A stretch of 64,000 nucleotides of DNA from Blastococcus aurantiacus (GTDB lineage Bacteria; Actinomycetota; Actinomycetes; Mycobacteriales; Geodermatophilaceae): positions 310,001 through 374,000 of the forward strand of contig NZ_FNBT01000003.1 of assembly GCF_900102425.1 (NCBI RefSeq), given 5' to 3'. Position numbers and translations under genes: made by a program. Shown here in pieces: positions 62,473 to 64,000 of the stretch (position 1 is the first letter of the stretch; each line of letters opens with the position of its first letter). The notes below the pieces were generated by a model, which had not been told where the DNA came from, ran no database searches, and was given only the letters and a program-made list of their open reading frames with translations.

Positions 62473-62510
62473 ACCGCAGCCGCCGACGAAGGGGCGTCGG
62501 CGGCTGCGGT
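62473..62510. terminator. 16-bp perfect hairpin between membrane protein gene and whiB2
   Basis: ACCGCAGCCGCCGACG (62473-62488) with CGTCGGCGGCTGCGGT (62495-62510), 6-nt loop AAGGGG. Lies between convergent genes, beside repeat copy 7. No U-run. Confidence 0.8.
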
Positions 62511-62520
62511 GAGGTGCTGG

Positions 62521-62584
62521 AACGGCCCCCTCCCGGGTCCCGGCCCGAGCCTGCGAGGGCTGGGGAGAAGGGGGTCCTTCGTCA
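62521..62584 (-). repeat. dispersed hairpin repeat copy 7
   Basis: Reverse-oriented copy starting at the whiB2 stop: on the minus strand TGACGAAGGACCCCCTTC, then CCCTCGCAGGCTCGGGCC core, and GGGAGGGGGCCGTT. The same nine bases AAGGACCCC follow the moeZ and beta-propeller stops. Confidence 0.8.
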
Positions 62585-62941
62585 GACGGCGCGGCGGCGC
62601 AGGCGACGGCGCTCGCGCTCGGAGAGCCCGCCCCAGATGCCGAAGCGCTCGTCGTTGGAGAGCGCGTACTCCAGGCACTCGGCCTTGACCTCGCACCCGG
62701 TGCAGATCTTCTTCGCCTCACGGGTGGAGCCGCCCTTCTCGGGGAAGAACGCCTCCGGGTCGGTCTCGGCGCACAGGGCGCGCTCCTGCCAGGACTGGCC
62801 CTCGGTCTCCAGGCCGATGCCCAGCAGCCCGCTGATGCCGGCGGCGGGGACGCCCAGGCCCTGTCCGGCGCCCGCGCCGAACCGGTCGGTCGTCCGGTCG
62901 CTCCCGTTGACGTAGTCGCTCAACCACGAGACCTCGGCCAT
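62582..62941 (-). CDS. whiB2: WhiB-family iron-sulfur transcription factor (WhiB2/WhmD type)
   Basis: A 119-residue regulator essential for septation in mycobacteria and sporulation in Streptomyces. The 4Fe-4S ligands are Cys in ERALCAETDPEAFFPEKGG, then KKICTGCEVKAEC (Cx2Cx5C). After these come the GIWGGLSERERRRLRRRAV turn and basic DNA-binding end. It binds sigma-A region 4 in known homologues. ATG at 62941 with GAGAGGGG upstream. Divergent from fbiA across 232 nt, the same arrangement as Rv3260c-Rv3261. Confidence 0.95.
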   Translation of the reverse strand: MAEVSWLSDYVNGSDRTTDRFGAGAGQGLGVPAAGISGLLGIGLETEGQSWQERALCAETDPEAFFPEKGGSTREAKKICTGCEVKAECLEYALSNDERFGIWGGLSERERRRLRRRAV

Positions 62942-63173
62942 GACGATGCGTCCCCTCTCGCTCTCGTCCCGGTGCGCGGCTGTCGAGGGGTTCCCGAACC
63001 GCTCAGCACTCGATGACGTCTGCGGAATTACACGCGTGTCGTTGCCCGGCCGTCAACTTCGCCCGGTGTAAGCGACACGCCACACCAGCCACACAGGTCA
63101 CACGCCGTTCGTCACATCTCGTCTGCTACCCCGACACGCCCGTGGAACAGTGCACAACTGCCTATGGGGCACG
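62942..63173. promoter_or_regulatory. whiB2-fbiA divergent intergenic region
   Basis: 232 nt without a supported gene. It contains the palindrome ACACGCGTGT (63030-63039), inverted CGTGTCG/CGACACG copies about 30 bp apart, and several ACAC/GTCACACG repeats nearer fbiA, so regulatory binding is plausible. No confident -35/-10 pair was found. Confidence 0.4.
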
Positions 63174-64000
63174 ATGCGTTTCGTGCAGATCGTGGTGCTG
63201 GCTGGTGGGACCGGAGGGGCTCGATTCCTCAGGGGGGTGCGGGCGGCGGCGCCCGACGCGGAGATCACCGTCGTGGTGAACACCGGCGACGACGTGACGC
63301 TGCACGGGCTGCGCATCTGCCCGGACCTCGACACCGTCGTCTACACCCTCGGCGGAGGCATCGACGAGGAGCGCGGCTGGGGCCGGGCCGGTGAGAGCTG
63401 GACGGTCAAGGAGGAGCTGGCCGCCTACGGCGCCGATCCCGACTGGTTCGGTCTCGGCGACCGCGACCTGGCCACGCACCTGATCCGCACCCGGATGCTC
63501 GACGCCGGCTACCCCCTGTCCGCGGTCACCGCTGCGCTCGCCGACCGCTGGCAGCCCGGCGTCACGGTGCTGCCGATGAGCGACCAGCGGGTCGAGACGC
63601 ACGTCGTCGTCAGCGATCCGGAGACCGACCGGCCGCGCGCCATCCACTTCCAGGAGTGGTGGGTGCGGCACCGCGCCGCGCTCGAGGCCTCGGCCTTCGT
63701 GCAGGTCGGCGTGGACGCGGCGCGCCCCGCCCCCGGCGTGGCCGAGGCCTTCGCCGCCGCGGACGCCGTGCTGCTGGCCCCGTCCAACCCGGTGGTGTCG
63801 ATCGGCACGATCCTCGGCGTGCCGGACCTGCGCGAGGCGCTGCTGGCCACCCCTGCGCGCATCGCCGGGGTCTCCCCGATCGTCGGCGGGGCCGTCGTGC
63901 GCGGCATGGCCGACCGCTGCCTGCCGGTGCTCGGCATCGAGGTCAGCGCCGAGGGCGTGGGCCGCCACTACGGCGCCCGGTCCGACGGCGGCCTGCTCGA
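63174..64000 (+). CDS. fbiA: 2-phospho-L-lactate/phosphoenolpyruvate transferase FbiA (CofD), partial
   Basis: Transfers a PEP- or phospholactate-derived moiety to Fo in coenzyme F420 synthesis. The gene runs off the right edge; 275 residues of an expected 320-335 are visible. It starts MRFVQIVVLAGGTGGARFLRG-like (GGTGG nucleotide loop) and has VVVNTGDDVTLHGLRICPDL, LGDRDLATHLIRTRML, MSDQRVETHVV, FQEWWVRHR and LAPSNPVVSIGTILGV. All CofD signature segments are intact. Start ATG 63174; a GTG at 63183 is possible. fbiB should follow. Confidence 0.93.
   Translation, partial: MRFVQIVVLAGGTGGARFLRGVRAAAPDAEITVVVNTGDDVTLHGLRICPDLDTVVYTLGGGIDEERGWGRAGESWTVKEELAAYGADPDWFGLGDRDLATHLIRTRMLDAGYPLSAVTAALADRWQPGVTVLPMSDQRVETHVVVSDPETDRPRAIHFQEWWVRHRAALEASAFVQVGVDAARPAPGVAEAFAAADAVLLAPSNPVVSIGTILGVPDLREALLATPARIAGVSPIVGGAVVRGMADRCLPVLGIEVSAEGVGRHYGARSDGGLL

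Overview
The window is high-GC (low-to-mid 70s per cent by eye), densely packed chromosomal DNA from an actinomycete. The gene content and order match the adnAB-moeZ-secA-mtrAB-ahcY-manA-manB-whiB2-fbiA stretch of the Mycobacterium tuberculosis chromosome (about Rv3201c to Rv3261, recalled from memory). The protein sequences and GC level look most like Geodermatophilaceae (Blastococcus, Geodermatophilus, Modestobacter). That family placement is inference. I see no tRNA, rRNA, CRISPR array, insertion sequence or prophage.

Layout. 1-12 kb: a cut M20 peptidase, a hydrolase, a GNAT and a YCII protein, then the AdnAB helicase-nuclease pair for double-strand break resection, a GNAT, a monofunctional transglycosylase and an alkyltransferase-like DNA repair protein. 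12-24 kb: MoeZ, a DUF559 nuclease-like protein, DUF3152, a TetR regulator, DUF3107, a ferritin-like protein, a DEAD-box helicase translationally joined to a beta-propeller protein, a hydrolase/DUF2236 pair, and a RecB-like nuclease. 24-28 kb: PHP phosphoesterase, small membrane proteins, NUDIX and MaoC.

28-39 kb is the most unusual block. A WXG100 protein is divergent from a 1390-residue FHA-EccC-type ATPase, with none of the other type VII secretion core genes nearby. After DUF6912 and a wax ester/DGAT-type acyltransferase comes a module of CpaE-like ATPase, SAF (CpaB-like) protein, excisionase-type HTH, a duplicated LSm-like protein, a LysM membrane protein and an Rv3235-type protein, ending at secA. 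The adjacent Sec and type VII components and envelope-anchored proteins suggest an export or envelope theme, but no gene here proves it.

39-64 kb is a conserved housekeeping run: secA, an F420-dependent PPOX protein, a tandem GNAT pair whose second copy is frameshifted, hpf, comF, the lpqB-mtrB-mtrA operon, ahcY behind a structured leader, a secreted HNH lipoprotein, manA, glpD, DUF808, the overlapping SIS-Trm112-manB chain, DUF3499, a DprE2-like reductase, an Rv3259-like protein, whiB2 and fbiA (cut at the right edge).

Non-coding signals. A family of about 60-bp nested hairpins recurs at gene ends (seven copies, one absorbed into the adnB coding region). Several stop codons are followed by CCGGTCC palindromes. 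At least eight genes have a TANNNT hexamer 6-8 nt before the start codon, as expected for leaderless transcripts. Two intergenic regions flanking the HTH gene share GCGT/GCAT repeats that look like operators.
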